Shown here piece by piece: positions 1-12,753 of a stretch of DNA of 64,000 nt. The DNA is taken from contig JBCAML010000015.1 of NCBI GenBank assembly GCA_038503075.1, positions 372,001-436,000 of the forward strand, given 5' to 3'. The position numbers and the translations under genes are program-made. Numbering within the stretch: position 1 is the first letter of the stretch; the number at the start of each line of letters is the position of its first letter. Under the pieces are notes generated by a model. It searched no databases. It saw only the letters and a program-made list of their open reading frames with translations, and had not been told where the DNA came from. The stretch is from Gyromitra esculenta. Its lineage: Eukaryota; Ascomycota; Pezizomycetes; Pezizales; Discinaceae.

Positions 1-1654
1 AGCCTCGTTTATAGGTGTCAGCACCTCCTAGTTGCGCGAGATCCCCGGGGTATCGCTCGAAACTATATGGTATTCGAGAAGAGCTCATCGTTGTGTAGAA
101 TGAGACATCGGCGTCGTTGCAACTGACTAGTAATTAGGAAGCTTCCGATTGCTTGAGTGCCATTGTCCACTCTGCTCTGAATGCCCTCCCTCCGCGATCG
201 CCGCCCACAACTCTGGGAACAAGGCTACCTCACGTTTCGCGTCTCCTACGTGGGCGTCACTGTAGTCAGAGTCGTTCCTAAGTGTATGATGAAACTGGGG
301 GTGTGGTTCGCCACGCCCAGAATCAACGGAAGGCGAAGAAGAAGAAACTCGAGAAAGGTAATAGTGTCCACAGGGAGCAAATAGAATCCAGAACTTTGAT
401 ATTAAAGACTTTGCGCTTTTGAGCCAGCCCTGGTTTTTGACCAACCAGAAGCTGATCTGCGCCAATCAAATTGCTAGAAATCGGAGCTGGATCTAACTGC
501 GCAGAGCCTCTATTATCGATCCCAATCTTCGATTTGAGGAAATTCGTCACACTCCAGATCCCAGCTTCGTCATCACCCTGGAGCGACTCTACGAGACGGC
601 CCAAACGGCGCAACTACCGTATTTACTCGAAAAACTAGGCAGCGTGCTTTCTTAGATGCACCAATGAGATACGCCGCTCGATCTCTAACGAATCCCTTCG
701 CGGGCTATTGGTGAAGTGTATACAGTGGTAGTCGTTTAATGAGGCGACAGCGGCAATGCCACACTCCAACAATATAGGCTACAGGTATTTCTCCATGTTC
801 ACAAAATATTTCTTATGTAGCTCTGCCCACTTGCTCCATTGTCTGCATGGTGGAGTTGGTCCTGCTGCAGGGGTACGGTATTGTTGCTGTCGCCTCACCG
901 CTGCACGCCACCCAATTTTTCGAGTCAATACGGTATGCTAAGCCTACAAAAATCTGTTCCTCTCGGTGACATTCCCGCCCGAGGGAGCCCGAACACCCAC
1001 GTAGTGTTGACCATAAAAATCCGCCAATTACTACTGGTGAGTTATGTTCAGGTTCTTCACGCCTTTCCCGAGCACCCGTGTCGCAATGAGTTGTGGTTGG
1101 CAACACCATACTCAAACGCATAATTCGATAAATCAGCAATCGCCGGGAGGGCAGGCAGAAGGCAGGCAAAAAGGGGTATTGTATAATATTAGACATTCCG
1201 ACATGGTGACGGAACTGGTTAATTGGTGGACAAGGGGGCTAGCTGGCCCAATGTTGCTCCCAAGTTTCCCTCATATCCGCCAACTGGCCAGTTCTGCCAT
1301 CATGCCGGGGATGCCCGCATCAACCCCACAAGGCAACCAAAAAAGGCAGAGAGAACCAGAATTTATCAGGCGAACCACAGTGTGGCGATGTATTAACTTG
1401 GTCACACGACAAAAAAGACGTTCCCTACTCAAGTTCGATTAATTGGTCAATGCTCAAGTGATATATAATGCTGCGTAATTGGTCACAAATACATCCAGCG
1501 GAGTTCATAAAAAATAAATATTACAAACCCCAATAATATACACCATAGCACCTCTAGTAAAAAGGAAAAAACCTCCACCAAATCTCATTTGTCTCCTCAT
1601 CGCTACCTTCACCTTTTTTTTAAAAAAAAAGGGGGGGAGCCGTAACACTACCTA
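1..1654. other. Left-edge stretch without a secure gene
   Basis: No gene is recognised here. Two overlapping minus-strand open frames (about 127-465 and 323-613) have no family resemblance I can name and no clear splice partner. A decayed inverted-repeat element sits at 962-1072 (listed separately). The last part, 1500-1650, is AT-rich with homopolymer A and G runs and is probably the 3' flank of the helicase gene that ends at 1655. Confidence 0.5.
962..1072. mobile_element. Decayed MITE-like element, copy A
   Basis: This copy resembles the better preserved element at 63726-63859. The right end reads TGTTCAGGTTCTTCACGCC then CCCGAG, against TGTTCAGGCTCTTCATGCC then CCCGAG in the other copy. 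Both share an internal GTTGACCA followed closely by ATCCG. The left arm here is diverged and carries an internal GAGGGAGCCCGAACA. There is no coding capacity, so it would be non-autonomous. The relation is seen directly; the mobile origin is inferred. Confidence 0.55.
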
Positions 1655-4531
1655 CTACACTTCCATCGCTGTCATCTCCTCGCCTTCATCTGGATACTCA
1701 TCCCTCTTATTCCTCGCCTCAGCTGCCGAATACAAACTTTTGTAAAACGCTCTAACCTTCTCATGAGCCATAACCTTCTTCGCATCGAACCGCAGGACCT
1801 GTAGTCCCTCCTGACAGGTAGCCCTACTCAACGCAACATATGCCTGCCCTTTCTCAAATACTTTCCCAAGATCGACCTTGACGCGCTCGAGCGTTTGCCC
1901 CTGTGCTTTGTGGATTGACAGTGCCCAGGCTAGGATGAGCGGGATTTGATTTCTGCACGCCTGGACCTCACCAGATGGAAGTTCAACTTTCCACTGTTCG
2001 GGCTGGACGAGGAGTTGTCTGCTCGTGCCGTCGGGAAGGACGAATTCGACGAGAGGCCAGAGCTTTACTGTGCTGTTCGAGTCGGAACCGTTCATTACAA
2101 GATCGTGGAGTCTCTTGTGGTGCTTGTTTAGGATCTCCTCACCGTCGGCATCATATTTTAGCGCTGAGCTCCATGCCTCTGGGTTGTCTTGTATAAGATC
2201 AAATTTCTTTTCGTCCATGAAGTTTACCACACGCCCCAACGATCCATTGACGAGTCCGTCGTCGAAATTCTTGATAAGCATAACCTGCGAGTTGATTTTC
2301 AATTCGATTACTGCGGGTGCCATGCAATTGGATAGGAGTTTGTCGCGATGGGATTTATCCACGATTGAGCCACTATCCGAGGCGGTGTATGTTTTTGATT
2401 CGCCCGTAAGAACACGCATTTTGGAGTTGTTGGCTGCATCGACTTCCTGGCGAGTTGGGAATAGTTCAGTGGGCTGGAGACCATCGTCGTAGGTGATAGG
2501 CCGGGAAAGGCGACGGAAGACTTCGATAGAGGGAGGAGAGAGATAACCCAATCGCATTTCATTCAAGATTGCTGCAAATTCTGGGAGGGGCAGGTTGGGG
2601 TGTTAAACCAATGATTTTTACATGGATCATGAGCTATCACTCACCAGGGTCTTTCTGTCTAAAAACCTGTGTTAAGCCGATAGTATGCTCGATAGTGGTG
2701 TCCCAGCTATCTGCATCAAATGCAAACTTCGCCACCTTCCCATAATCTGGCACCGGCGGCAGCTGAAAGAAATCTCCCGTAATCACCAGTTGAATCCCCC
2801 CAAAAGCCCTTCCATTATTCCTCAAAGTCCTCGCAATTGCCTCGAGTTTATCGAAGAGCTCGCCGTCAACCATAGAGATTTCGTCAATGACGAGCACTTT
2901 GGTTCGCATCCACCGCATCTTAGCTTTAACGTTTTTCTTGATCTTTTTGACGAGGTCTTGGACAGACTCCTTGCCAAGACCGATACCAGCAAAACTGTGG
3001 AGAGTCACACCACCGACGTTGCAAGCAGCAAGACCAGTAGAAGCGGTGACAGCCACCGAGTCTGGTTTGGAGGAGTATTTATCTCGGAGGGATGAAATCA
3101 CTTCTCGCATGAGGACAGACTTCCCCGTACCTGAGCATTACAGTCAGTAAAAAGATTTGAACCTTAGTGCCGCTTTAAGACGTAGACGATCGATATCCTG
3201 AGATTCGCGGGGGGGGGGAATGGATCCGCAAATTCTCCAATTAGACGAAAGTTGCACCAACCGGCAGATCCCGTAAAAAATACGCTCTTCCCTGATTCCA
3301 GTACCAAATCCAACACATGGTTCTGCTCAGTGCTCAGCTGCAACTTCGTTTGTTTATGCTTTTTCGCTCCTCCTTCCGATGTGCCAGCAGCTGTGATCAG
3401 TCCCCTTTTTTGTTCTGTTTTCTTCGTCAATTTCGAAGCTTTCAAATCAGATGCCGTCATATCCCACGGAAGTTGTTTGTTTGATGGCTGGGTTAATCTC
3501 CTAGATGGCGCTACTGTGGATGCAGGTGGAATTCTCTGCGGTGCTGCTTTAACTTCCATCTCCCCAGACCACGGAGTCTTTCGCTTCTTTTTGGGGGCAT
3601 CCGCTTCGTCGGTTAGATTTATTGTTTCCACTGGGACCCTAGAGGATGGTCCAGCAGGTGGACCCAAATGTTCCACGGGGGATGAAGACCACGGCAATGG
3701 TGCACTACTATTGGGGACGGTGAGATGTGCGGCATTGCTCCCGCTCCAAGGTTTATTATCCTTGATACTATCGTACGCCCTCTTGTTAGGGGGTGTTGGG
3801 TCGCGAGAACTTTTAAAAAGTGGAACTGGATTCTTTGGCAATGGAGGTGACGACACACTGAAGCTATCCGGCGAAGTCGCAAAACTATGGTTCACAGACT
3901 CGTAGGTGCACGAGTCATCAAAATCCAGGTCTCCATCATCCTCAAAGTCACCCTCAACAAAGAACACGGCTTCGTGGAGAGCTGATAGCTGAGTCTGGGG
4001 TTTGGTCTGGGACTCCCAGGACGACGCTCTAGACTGATATCCGCTTTCTGTAAAAGAGGAGGATACATTGTCAAAGGCTCGAGTAACATTTTCCCTGGAT
4101 TGAAACCCTTGGGACGGGTTTGCTCGAGGAGCTGGGGGGTTGTTCCTGTTAAGCACACTGCTCAGAGGTGGGCCATTTGAGGGTCTCCCTGAAGGGGGCG
4201 CGTTATATCTACTCGGGGGGGCCGTTCGGAAGCTTGTAACAGATATCTGACTTTGTTTGGGTGGTGGGGGTGGTGGGGGGGCAAGCTTTTGTTGTTGCTG
4301 CTGCGCTGCCAAGCGGTGCTGTGTGCCGTTGCCAAACATCTCGTGATAAGTAAAGAAGGGGGCAGAAGCTGAAGTGGAGTAGTCGAATCGTGCTCGAAGT
4401 ACAGCAGCAGTAGAAAACGGGGTGGAGCAGGAGGCAGAAGAGGAGGACAGACGCGGCGAAACGCGGAGAAGAGTCTGTGCACGGAAAGGAAAGAACAGCG
4501 ACGCTTTCCGAGAAGACCAGCCACCCACCAT
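1655..4531 (-). CDS. PIF1: PIF1 family 5'-3' DNA helicase
   Basis: ATP-dependent helicase of the PIF1 family, acting on mitochondrial DNA, telomeres and G-quadruplexes in yeasts. Three exons (4531-3262, 3130-2645, 2580-1655) join in frame to 893 residues. Residues 1-60 are rich in R, S and A with few acidic residues and fit a mitochondrial presequence. Residues about 60-400 are low-complexity, with a Q run, a P run and an acidic patch. The core shows Walker A GSAGTGKS (about 421-428, split by intron 1), ASTGLAA, the Walker B box [12 protein letters not shown] (about 502), GDFFQLPPV (about 542), [10 protein letters not shown] (about 807) and YVALSRAT (about 833). All core motifs are intact. 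The ATG at 4531 was chosen because it gives the presequence. The intron 1 donor is GTTGGT. Confidence 0.93.
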
Positions 4532-5798
4532 TCACCGAGATTGCAATTGGGGGACCTAGACGAGACAATGCACAGGACAGGACAGACAGGAGGTGGGGTT
4601 TGGCACAGGCAAGGGGTCCTGACTCTCGCGTGTCTCTCGGGTTGGAGGCGATAAGTAATTGGCGGTGGTCGTCAGACGCGTTGAGCGTTGGATCGCGCCA
4701 AGCTTCTAAAGAGTCTGCACACGGCTCGTTTAGGGCTAGAGTCCACCCCGCAGTAATTTCCAGAACACCGTCCCCTGGGTCCGTTACACAGTGTGCCTTA
4801 TTAAGCCACAGCCGTCCAGCCACGACATTCCATCCCATTTAGGTAGTCCCGCGAATACAAACAGCAGCCTGTTGTGCCCCTATTTGGAGCGGCCGTTTTA
4901 AAGTCTTAGGAAGATCTTTTGGTTGCAGTGGATGCGGTACCGGTCCAATGAAATACATTGCGCATAGCGGCGTGTGCAGTATTTGATTTTTGAAAAACTT
5001 ATCAGCTATGCCACCTCAAACCTATATATATGACATACAAATACATGTAGTTACAGCGGTAGGACAGTGCTATTAAAGGTCGAGAATAGTATAATAAGAA
5101 ACTACGACTCGGAAAGGTCGCAATCGATATTGCTATAACCCCACACTCTATAGCCAATCTCATTTCAAATAAAGGTGATTGGGCCAGAGTTTCATCTATC
5201 TGATTTCGTTGTACGGGCCTTCTCGACCTACATATGCGAGCAGCGATAGGACGCGACGAAGGGACGGGAATACGCATTTTTCTAAATGAGGTATTACATG
5301 GACGTACTACATGTAGTGCGACCTAGCTGTGACGAAGGGACCGACAATGGCCATTTTGAGTTTACGTTTTTCATGCAAGAACGGCCAGAAATTTAAGACA
5401 GATAGAGCAGCACGGACGTATTAAATCAGTAATTCTACCACGGTTTACTTAGGCAACCCGTGCTGAAAGCTACAGCGGCATCAATGCGCTTCCGAAACAA
5501 GACGCAAAGGTCTTGGCAGACTCAATACTACGTTACTAATCAATGCTATCATTTCCCAATGAAAACGAGCTAGTGATAGAACCTATGATAATAAAACCCA
5601 CTCACCCTTCCAAGAGTTATATATCGGATGTGCCGCATTGACCCCGCGTCTTTCGAAATAGAGAATGTATAAACGTCCCTTAGGAATATTCTAGTGACCC
5701 ATCAATGCCTCTATTGAGCTATAACTAGCGTAAAGCGAAGAAAAAACAATCGCTAGAAAACCGTCACCCAGTGCTTAAGACCATGTATTTTATTATAA
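4532..5798. other. Intergenic, upstream of PIF1
   Basis: No gene seen. The first 300 bases are the likely PIF1 promoter and 5' leader. From about 5000 the sequence is AT-richer with scattered stops in all frames. Two copies of the palindrome TACATGTA occur at 5042 and 5308, and GACGAAGGGAC is repeated at about 5257 and 5331. Confidence 0.5.
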
Positions 5799-6524
5799 TC
5801 CTCCCTGATTTCTGGCTCGGGGGTCCATGTACCTTTACAGAGGCAAGCTCAACTAGATAACTATGCACTCAGCGAAGCACTCACCGTCATCTTCCCTTCC
5901 AACATCGAGCTCGGAGAACTTGTCTCCGCGCACCCGCAATGGCCAACAAATGACCCCGTGAACCCGAAAGAGAGCGAAAGCGTCATAGCAACCATCAACT
6001 GCATCACGCACACCGGAAACGAGAAGAATATAAGGGTTTTTCAAGACCGGGACTATAAATTCGATGCTGCGAAAGGCTCGAGTACGGAGTCGCTGGACAT
6101 GATGACGACGAATAGTGTTGGCGATAATTCATCTATGGCTCTGCAGCTGAGTTACTCGGATAGTGCTTCGATGTCTTGGTATCACATCTATGTTGGGAAA
6201 CTAGATTGGTATTGATATGCGGTCGATGATATGCTCGCTGTTGTCGTGCTCAACTCTTTGGGAGAGGGGGATTCTATTTGTGCGTATTGGCAATGGACCG
6301 TGAACAGTTCTGATACGCCGAAGGTGGATAGGGATTCCCAGGGGGTTATCAATAGTACTGCTGCGTCCAGAGCCGGGCAGAAGATAGAGTTCTTTTATGG
6401 GAAGTACTACAGATTTGATGGGGAAGTGGCGGAGGACGGAGAGAAGATGGACCTGGTTATGAGAAATGATAATGACGACAAATCGAAGTTTATCGCTCTG
6501 TGGTTGATCTCTAAAGTCCTGTAA
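5799..6524 (+). pseudogene. Unrecognised gene relic with one in-frame stop
   Basis: One frame is open from 5799 to the TAA at 6522-6524 except for a single TGA at 6213-6215. About 240 codons read sensibly on both sides (WYHIYVGKLDWY, stop, YAVDDMLAVVVLNS), and an acidic C-terminal half follows with YFDG-like turns and a hydrophobic end (FIALWLISKVL). There is no in-frame ATG before about 6103. An acceptor-like TTTACAG at 5834-5840 suggests that upstream exons are missing or unrecognised. The stop could have come from CGA by one C-to-T change. I do not recognise the family. A recent pseudogene is the simplest reading; an unusual intron over the stop is possible but no good donor/acceptor pair is evident. 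Confidence 0.45.
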
Positions 6525-8940
6525 GAAACGGTTAGCAGTTTTCCCTTGAAATATCATTCAGCTAGAAGTTTGTTGCCAACGACTATCGGGTTTCGGATTC
6601 CTCGGAACAGGAACCGAACGCTCGCTACCGTGCGTCCTGACCCTCCTTTGTGGGTTTTTGCGAAGAGTACCATAACGTTAACCTACAGGTTGAATGTACC
6701 TAATGAACGAACGCTACCACGAGGTGCGATCTGAGCCAGTGTAATATTAGGATTCTCACTCATTTAGCTTTATACTCGTCACTCACAATACTTGAGCGGT
6801 AGCTTTTATAAGGGAACTTCTAAACTCTATCAAATTTAATATTTCACTATGTCTGACAGGCCAGGTGCACACTGCAAGCCTATCCGTCTACATTCCTTAT
6901 CCCAGTCCAGTTAGTTGCTCAGGCAATCTATCGGACGATCCAAACTTGGCTTATTGGTCCGACTCCCTGTGTATGTACACTAGGTTAGAGCCTTTAATTG
7001 AGTTATGTTATAAGCGATTTGGAACCTATTTCCAGTATTAGTATAGAGTGAAGTGCCGAATGAAATAACAAATAAATAAATACTAGTAGTATGTTGGATA
7101 TATGGCATATACATGTATCTATAGGCTTCCTTTGATTTGTGCCCTAAATTAGCTAATAATGCAGATCTCAACCCGAATGCATATCATTGAGCTCATGGCC
7201 GACATCTGCCTGCAGTTTCTTTTCGTGTACTGCAGTTTCAAATGTCTGAACATTTGTAGATCGTATTCCCCCGGCTTGCTGTGCATGGGAACATGAGAAT
7301 CTGGCTAATCCAGTTAGAGCTACTGACCGCCGTGCTTATTTATATATACACTTGATTGCCATGAGTTACCACCTCTGTTGATCTCCCTCCGATGTCCGCT
7401 ATTGCTATAGTTAAATTTATACCTCCTTAATACTTCAGCTATTCGTGTTACTATGATATCATCGGGTGTCTGCAGGCGCAGGAGAGAAAAAAGATATTAA
7501 GTATTACTGCCTGCCGCAGATATAACTTCGGGTTGGTATTCTACGTGATTGGTATATATAGTGTGCGCATGAGTGGCATGCATACTTACCCCGCTAGAAC
7601 CCGCGAATAAACTCATCTGGACTCGATAGGCTTACTTGGGTAAACAAACGCACGGATTGTTTTGTAGATGGCTACTGGCTAGAGTCTAGTAGATAGTTCC
7701 TTGGTTACCAAGCTTCCATTGTGTGCTACTGCTCCGAGCGAGGAACCTGTCCGAGTGGCTTGTGCATCCAAAATATCTATTCGCTCGATATCAGGTACTG
7801 AATTCGGTAAGCTTAATTGGGTGTGACACTTAAGTGCCCGGTTCCTTGGCCAATTGGGATTTGATGCATTAATATACTCATAGAGTATAGTCACACCTCA
7901 CTAACCCATACGAAATCATTGACTCTTGGCATCGCGCATCGCGCATAGCAGAATGCATCCACAATCGACATCGTTGGTGGGAGATCTCAATTAAGGCGGG
8001 GCAGAGAAGGAGAACTACTTCTCCGAAGAATATGGAGGTATTATAGTTCTTGTAAAAGGAACGAAAATAAATAGGGAGGCAGCATAAAAGTTCTAGAGGG
8101 AGTATAACTACATACGTATATACGTGCTCTAAACACGAGGGGAAAGAGGGGGGGAGAAGAAACGTACCACAAATTCATGCGCACGGCTGTGGTGTTGTGT
8201 TGGTTACACTATTATCACTCGATCAGAGTTTATCGTCAAATTTTATCCGTTGTGGAAACAGTTATCGCTTCCCCCCTACAAAATATACGCATGTACCTAG
8301 CCGAGTCCTGCATCCCGCATAGAATTACTTCGATTCTCCATAAATGAACTTCGGGGTAGATTAAGTAATTGGTACCAGTTTCCAATGTGTTCTGGGGCTT
8401 AAACCTAGGGCACTCGAGGACGTCTTTTCATTTCCTCAGATCGCTGCGAGTGATAGATCATGGAGGAACGCGAATACGTGGTCTCACATGCGTGGAAGTG
8501 TTTAAGATTCTGCATATCTGGATCCAGCGACCACACCCACATTTTATTTTCCGAGAACCACGAGAAACGACACAAATTATCTGAGCACTCAGACACACAG
8601 GATTGTTACAGCAGATATCGTTTGCTTGGTGAGCGGGTAGGTAGGGAAACTCACTCAGGTACGGCTTACTGTGCATGTGCGGTGTCAGGGACAGGCAAAG
8701 GCTTGGCAGTGATCGGACGGAAGCAACGAGCTCAGGAGACGGTTTGGTGGTACAAAGAGATCTGAAGGCGGCCAGGGATCAGAGATACATCCACCCACTG
8801 GACCCCCCGGACTGGGCCTCTCCCTCCTCGTCTCTCCCTCCTCCAACCCCACCCATTCTCCATTATCCCGCTCCGTCCCCGCACCGTCCCCGCCTCACCA
8901 CCACTCTGCCCCAACACCCTACCCATCCAGGTACCCGCCC
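6525..8940. other. AT-rich intergenic tract
   Basis: No gene seen. Stops are frequent in every frame. It contains the LTR-like fragment at 7091-7136. The last 500 bases (8400-8940) become C-rich with pyrimidine runs and are the likely promoter and leader of the zinc transporter gene that starts at 8941. Confidence 0.5.
7091..7136 (+). repeat. Fragment of LTR-like repeat (5' end)
   Basis: ATGTTGGATATATGG followed by ATCTATAGGCTTCCT recurs almost identically at 19392-19426. TGTTGG is a common start for Ty1/copia LTRs. Only about 45 bases are clearly shared, so this is a fragment, or the remainder has decayed beyond recognition by eye. Confidence 0.45.
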
Positions 8941-10549
8941 ATGGCCGCCCCAATTCCAATCGCCCGCGTCGCTCCCCCGACTCCCTCTCACTCCCGCTCG
9001 AACTCATACTCCGCCGGCCTGGGCATCGAGGGTCTCTCCACCCCCACATCGTCGACATTCGACCCATCGACGCTCTCACCCCCCGTCGATACGTTCCAGT
9101 CAAACAACTATTCACCGTCCCCTGAACGCTCAACACCTCCGTCATCAACGCTCAGCAATGGGGCTGCACGAAGAGGGGGGCCGTTTAATTTCCAGCCGAT
9201 GATCGCGAGTAAATCGCCACCGATTGGAAAACCCGTACGACTACCTTCTAATCCTAGCCTTCTCTTTATTCTATCTGCCCCTTTGTCTAACACTCTGGTG
9301 GTAGAATCAACGAAGAGGTCACAGATACAAGCATTCGTCCATTTCACACCAGATCTTTCTTGAACCGCCTGTTCGTGCGCCACTTGCACTCCCAGCAAGT
9401 CTACCGATCCCGACACGGAAGGAATTGGTACGGTCTATATCGTTAGAGCAACGGACGAGACTGCTGTGGTGTGTCTGCCACTTGTCGGTGGCAGGGATCA
9501 CACTATGGTCCGCCCAGGGCTCGCTGGCGGTCACGGCATTGAGCCATTTGATCATGTTTGATGCGTTAGGGGCGAGTGTTTGTGTGGTTGTGGACGTACT
9601 CTCGAACTTTGAGGTATGGAAGAGGAGCTCTGTGAGGCATCCGTTTGGGTATGTATTCTTTTGTAGCCCCCTGTTTGTTGAGTCGCCGAGCCACTCAAGC
9701 TAAAGATTCTAACACTACATGCAATAGCCTAGAAAGAGCTGAAGTTCTTGCTGGCTTCGCAATGGCCGTCCTGCTGCTCTTCATGGGTTTCGATATCATA
9801 TCGCATACAGCTGAACACCTGGTTGAGGGCTACTACGAAGTCCCCAGCGGTGACCATGGCGAGGCTGAGGTGCATGTGCATGAGGCACATATGCATGGCT
9901 CGCGAATTTCACCTGGAAGTGTTGACCTTGCGTCTCTAGCAGCTTTGGTATCTACCATTATCTCAGGTATTCTGCTAAAGAACCATGCACGAATCGGGAA
10001 AGGTAGCTATCCTACGCTCCCACTTTAGTGCCATACTAACCAACTATTATTATTATAGCTATGCAATTCGCTTCACTCTCGTCTCTCCCAGCCCTGTTCT
10101 CGAACCCATCTCATCTACTTACCGTCGCCGCCTCGCTCTTCCTTCTTTTAATCCCACTAACTAGTACGCATTTTTCATCGCTGCTCGATCGCGCACTCGC
10201 TCTTACAATGGCACTGTGCATGATTGCAATCGGCGTGCGGCTCGTCAAGGTGCTCGGGAGCATGCTGCTCATGTCTTTTGGCGGTGAGGGTGTTGCGGAT
10301 GTGCTGAAGGAGATTGAAGAAGATGCCAGCATTACCGGTATTGCAGAGGCACGGTTCTGGCAGGTGCACCACGGACTCGGAATGGCGAATTTGAAGGTTG
10401 GGGTGGTGCCGAGTGTGGTTGGAGAAGGAGAAGGACGCGTGAGAGAGCGCGTAGCAAGGCTGGTGAGGGATCGATTGGGAGGGACTTATGGAGGTGGAAA
10501 GGGGGTGAGGTGGGAGGTTAGCGTGGCACTTAGCACGGCTGCTGCGTAA
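8941..10549 (+). CDS. ZRG17: ZRG17-like zinc transporter (cation diffusion facilitator)
   Basis: Member of the fungal Zrg17 branch of the CDF family, which supplies zinc to the ER/Golgi lumen, in yeasts as a heteromer with Msc2/Cis4. Four exons (8941-9234, 9305-9648, 9728-10002, 10059-10549) join to 467 residues. The first about 100 residues are S/P/T-rich and cytosolic in look. RRGHRYKHSS and FLEPPVRAPLALP precede the membrane domain. Hydrophobic segments follow, with FDALGASVCVVVDVLSNFE and ERAEVLAGFAMAVLLLFMGF, then a short His-rich loop (HVHEAHMHGS). A C-terminal cytosolic domain begins near VADVLKEIEED. Introns are 56-79 nt; the last has a perfect TACTAAC branch site (10034-10040). The start is the ATG that keeps the long N-terminal frame; an upstream start is not excluded. 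Confidence 0.85.
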
Positions 10550-10888
10550 TGGGGGGATCAATGACCTTGTATGACTTGGGATCTGCTTTACTTTCTCTAT
10601 TAGGGGTTTTTTTTGGGTTACGTTGACGACGGGATATATCACGAACAACAGGCTCGGCAGATAGGCAAAAAGTATAAGTTTGTGGTGTAGAGTACAATTA
10701 TTTTTTATTTAATTGCACCATCAGCTGGAGCATATTTTCATACATCGTATCGTAATCCATACTAAACAAAACAATCATTCCATCCGTATCCAAAGACTAA
10801 TAATAAATAAAAGACTAATAACACAACCCATAAGGGGGGAGAAAAGAAAAACGAACAACCATCTAGTGATGTCCAAGATGAAGCTTCT

Positions 10889-12753
10889 CTATAACCCCTG
10901 CGTATTAGCATCTCTCTCTCTCTCACTCTCACTAAGCCACAGGATAGGACTCAACAAACCCTTGATCTTAGTACCCAGCCCCTTATGTTCCGACTCAGTA
11001 CCCTCCGCCTCCGCCGCTGCCGGCGCATGCTCCGACTTCGCATCGTGGTCAGTGGCTGCAGTGGCTGCAGTCTCATGTTTCGCAGTCTCGTGCTTCGCAG
11101 CTCCAGCTCCAGCGCCATGTTCATGCTCCTTCGACTCCTTCGGCTCCTTCTCCTTCTTATGCGGCATCAGCTTCGAGTGCGGCGCCGTGATCTGCGCCGT
11201 ATTGGGCGCGACCTCCTTTCCGTGGTGAATGCCCTTCTGGTCAAGTAGGCGACTATGTTACTCGCCCGTTAGTCAACACCATCACAACACTGCGACACCG
11301 CGGGGGGGGGGGGAACGTACTCAGCCTCTCTACCAGCGCCTGGACGACTAGCGTCGAAATCGCCACCCTCTGCGGCCATCCCGGTGGATTTCTCGTATTT
11401 CTCTCCGGTGCCGGCGCTCTCCTTTTCCTCTTCGGTCTGCGTCGTCTGCGGCTTGTGTGCGTCCGGCTTGTGTGCGTTCGGGGCGTTCGGGGCGTCTGGG
11501 GACTCCTGGGGACGGTCTGCGCCCTGTTGTTTGGGTGTTGGTTGTTGCGCGCTGGAGGGGTCGACTGCGGCGTCGGAGGTGACGGCGCCGGGGCCGGAGC
11601 CGGCGGCGTTGATGAGTGATTTAGGACCGCCGGGGCCGGAGGTGGAGGTGGTTGTTGATGAGGAGGGGTTGGTGTCGCCGAAGGTCTTTTCGCGGATTTC
11701 ACTGTTGAAGTCGAGGTTGGAGGAGTCGCGGTGGTCCTCTCGGTCTCTATTTAGACTGGTAGTGGTATCGCGGTGGACGTCTTGGTCCCGCTCCCGCTCC
11801 CGCTCCACCCCGCTGTCTCGCGATCGGTGGCTGTCTAGAGCAGACTGATGTCTATCTCCCCCGGCCACCCCTCCCGCTGCAACACCAGTCGCAAACCCGC
11901 CTACTCCTCCCACGCCGTGCAAAGCATCAGCATCAGCATCAGCATTACGCCCCTCCTTCTCTTCGAACGGGTGCTTGGCCGGCTTATCAAAATGGGTAGA
12001 ATCCAACGCGTGTTCGCGCGCGCCGCCGTAGTTCGTGGTGCTAGACTGGTGGTGGCCGGCGCCTACCAGCGGACTCGACACATCGTGCTTGCTGTGCAGC
12101 TGGTCGTGTTCGCAGGTCGAGGGGCCGCTGCGCCCGGTCTCGGAGGTTACGTCGCTGATCGTCGGACGGGTCTCGGAGAAGCTGGGGCCACGGACGACGG
12201 ACGTGTCGTGGCGGGATCCGTCCTTGTTGAGGTCGCCGACGGGGGATTTAGGGAACACGTTGGTTGTGGTGGCGGTGGTGGGCTTGCTGGACTCGAATCC
12301 GGACTCTGACGGACGTGTATACTCGGCGGAAGTCGGCTTGTCGTAGTGGCGCGCGGAGTCCAGAGAGTCGAGGCCGCCGTCGCCAGGAGTAGATACTGCT
12401 GACCCGCCGTGCTCGAAGCTGCCCGGCAGCTGCTTGTTAAGGTGTACGCCGTCCATGGCGCTGCCGGCGCTGTGCTGGGTGCCCGATCCGCCCAGGACGT
12501 TGCCGGAGGAGTAGGAGGCGCTGTCTGTGGCGTGGCGGAATGGGTTGTTGGTGTCGGCGTCGCTGGCTCCGCGGAAAGGGTTGGTGTCGGTGGTGGTGGA
12601 GCTGTGGTCAATGATTGATGAGGGGCCAGTGCGGTTCAGGGACTGGTTCTGGTTCTGGCTCTGGTTCTCGATGGGACGGCCTGAGGCGTCGGTGGTGGTC
12701 TCGCCGAACAAGACGCGGGAAGCACTGTTGGCGGCGGAATATATCGTGTCCAT
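10889..12753 (-). CDS. Low-complexity hydrophilic, LEA-like protein
   Basis: Two exons (12753-11321 and 11252-10889, phase 2 junction) give 598 residues. The N-terminus MDTIYSAANSASRVLFGE is the only segment with helix-like hydrophobic content. The rest is very hydrophilic and repetitive, rich in S, T, G, D, H and A, without cysteine-rich or catalytic motifs. The C-terminal exon has a conserved-looking block (DRLLDQKGIHHGKEVAPN) followed by K/E/H/A-rich repeats. This composition resembles stress-associated, intrinsically disordered LEA-type proteins of fungi, but that is composition only; no domain was recognised. The intron carries a run of 12 C (minus strand) just after the donor GTACGT. 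It is convergent with the zinc transporter gene and divergent from SEC5, with a shared 1.1-kb upstream region. Confidence 0.75.

Noticed and set aside
127..613. Two minus-strand frames at the left edge as a gene
   Set aside because: They overlap in different frames, show no known motif and have no convincing splice junction joining them.
1044..1442. Plus-strand 132-codon frame as a gene
   Set aside because: It begins inside a decayed inverted-repeat element and has no recognisable domain.
8675..9202. 175-codon P/T/S-rich plus frame before the zinc transporter
   Set aside because: It overlaps the transporter's first exon in another frame; its composition comes from C-rich leader sequence.
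11384..12611. Long frames opposite the LEA-like gene
   Set aside because: They are shadows of biased codon usage in a low-complexity gene; only the 12753-10889 strand has a sensible start and splice.
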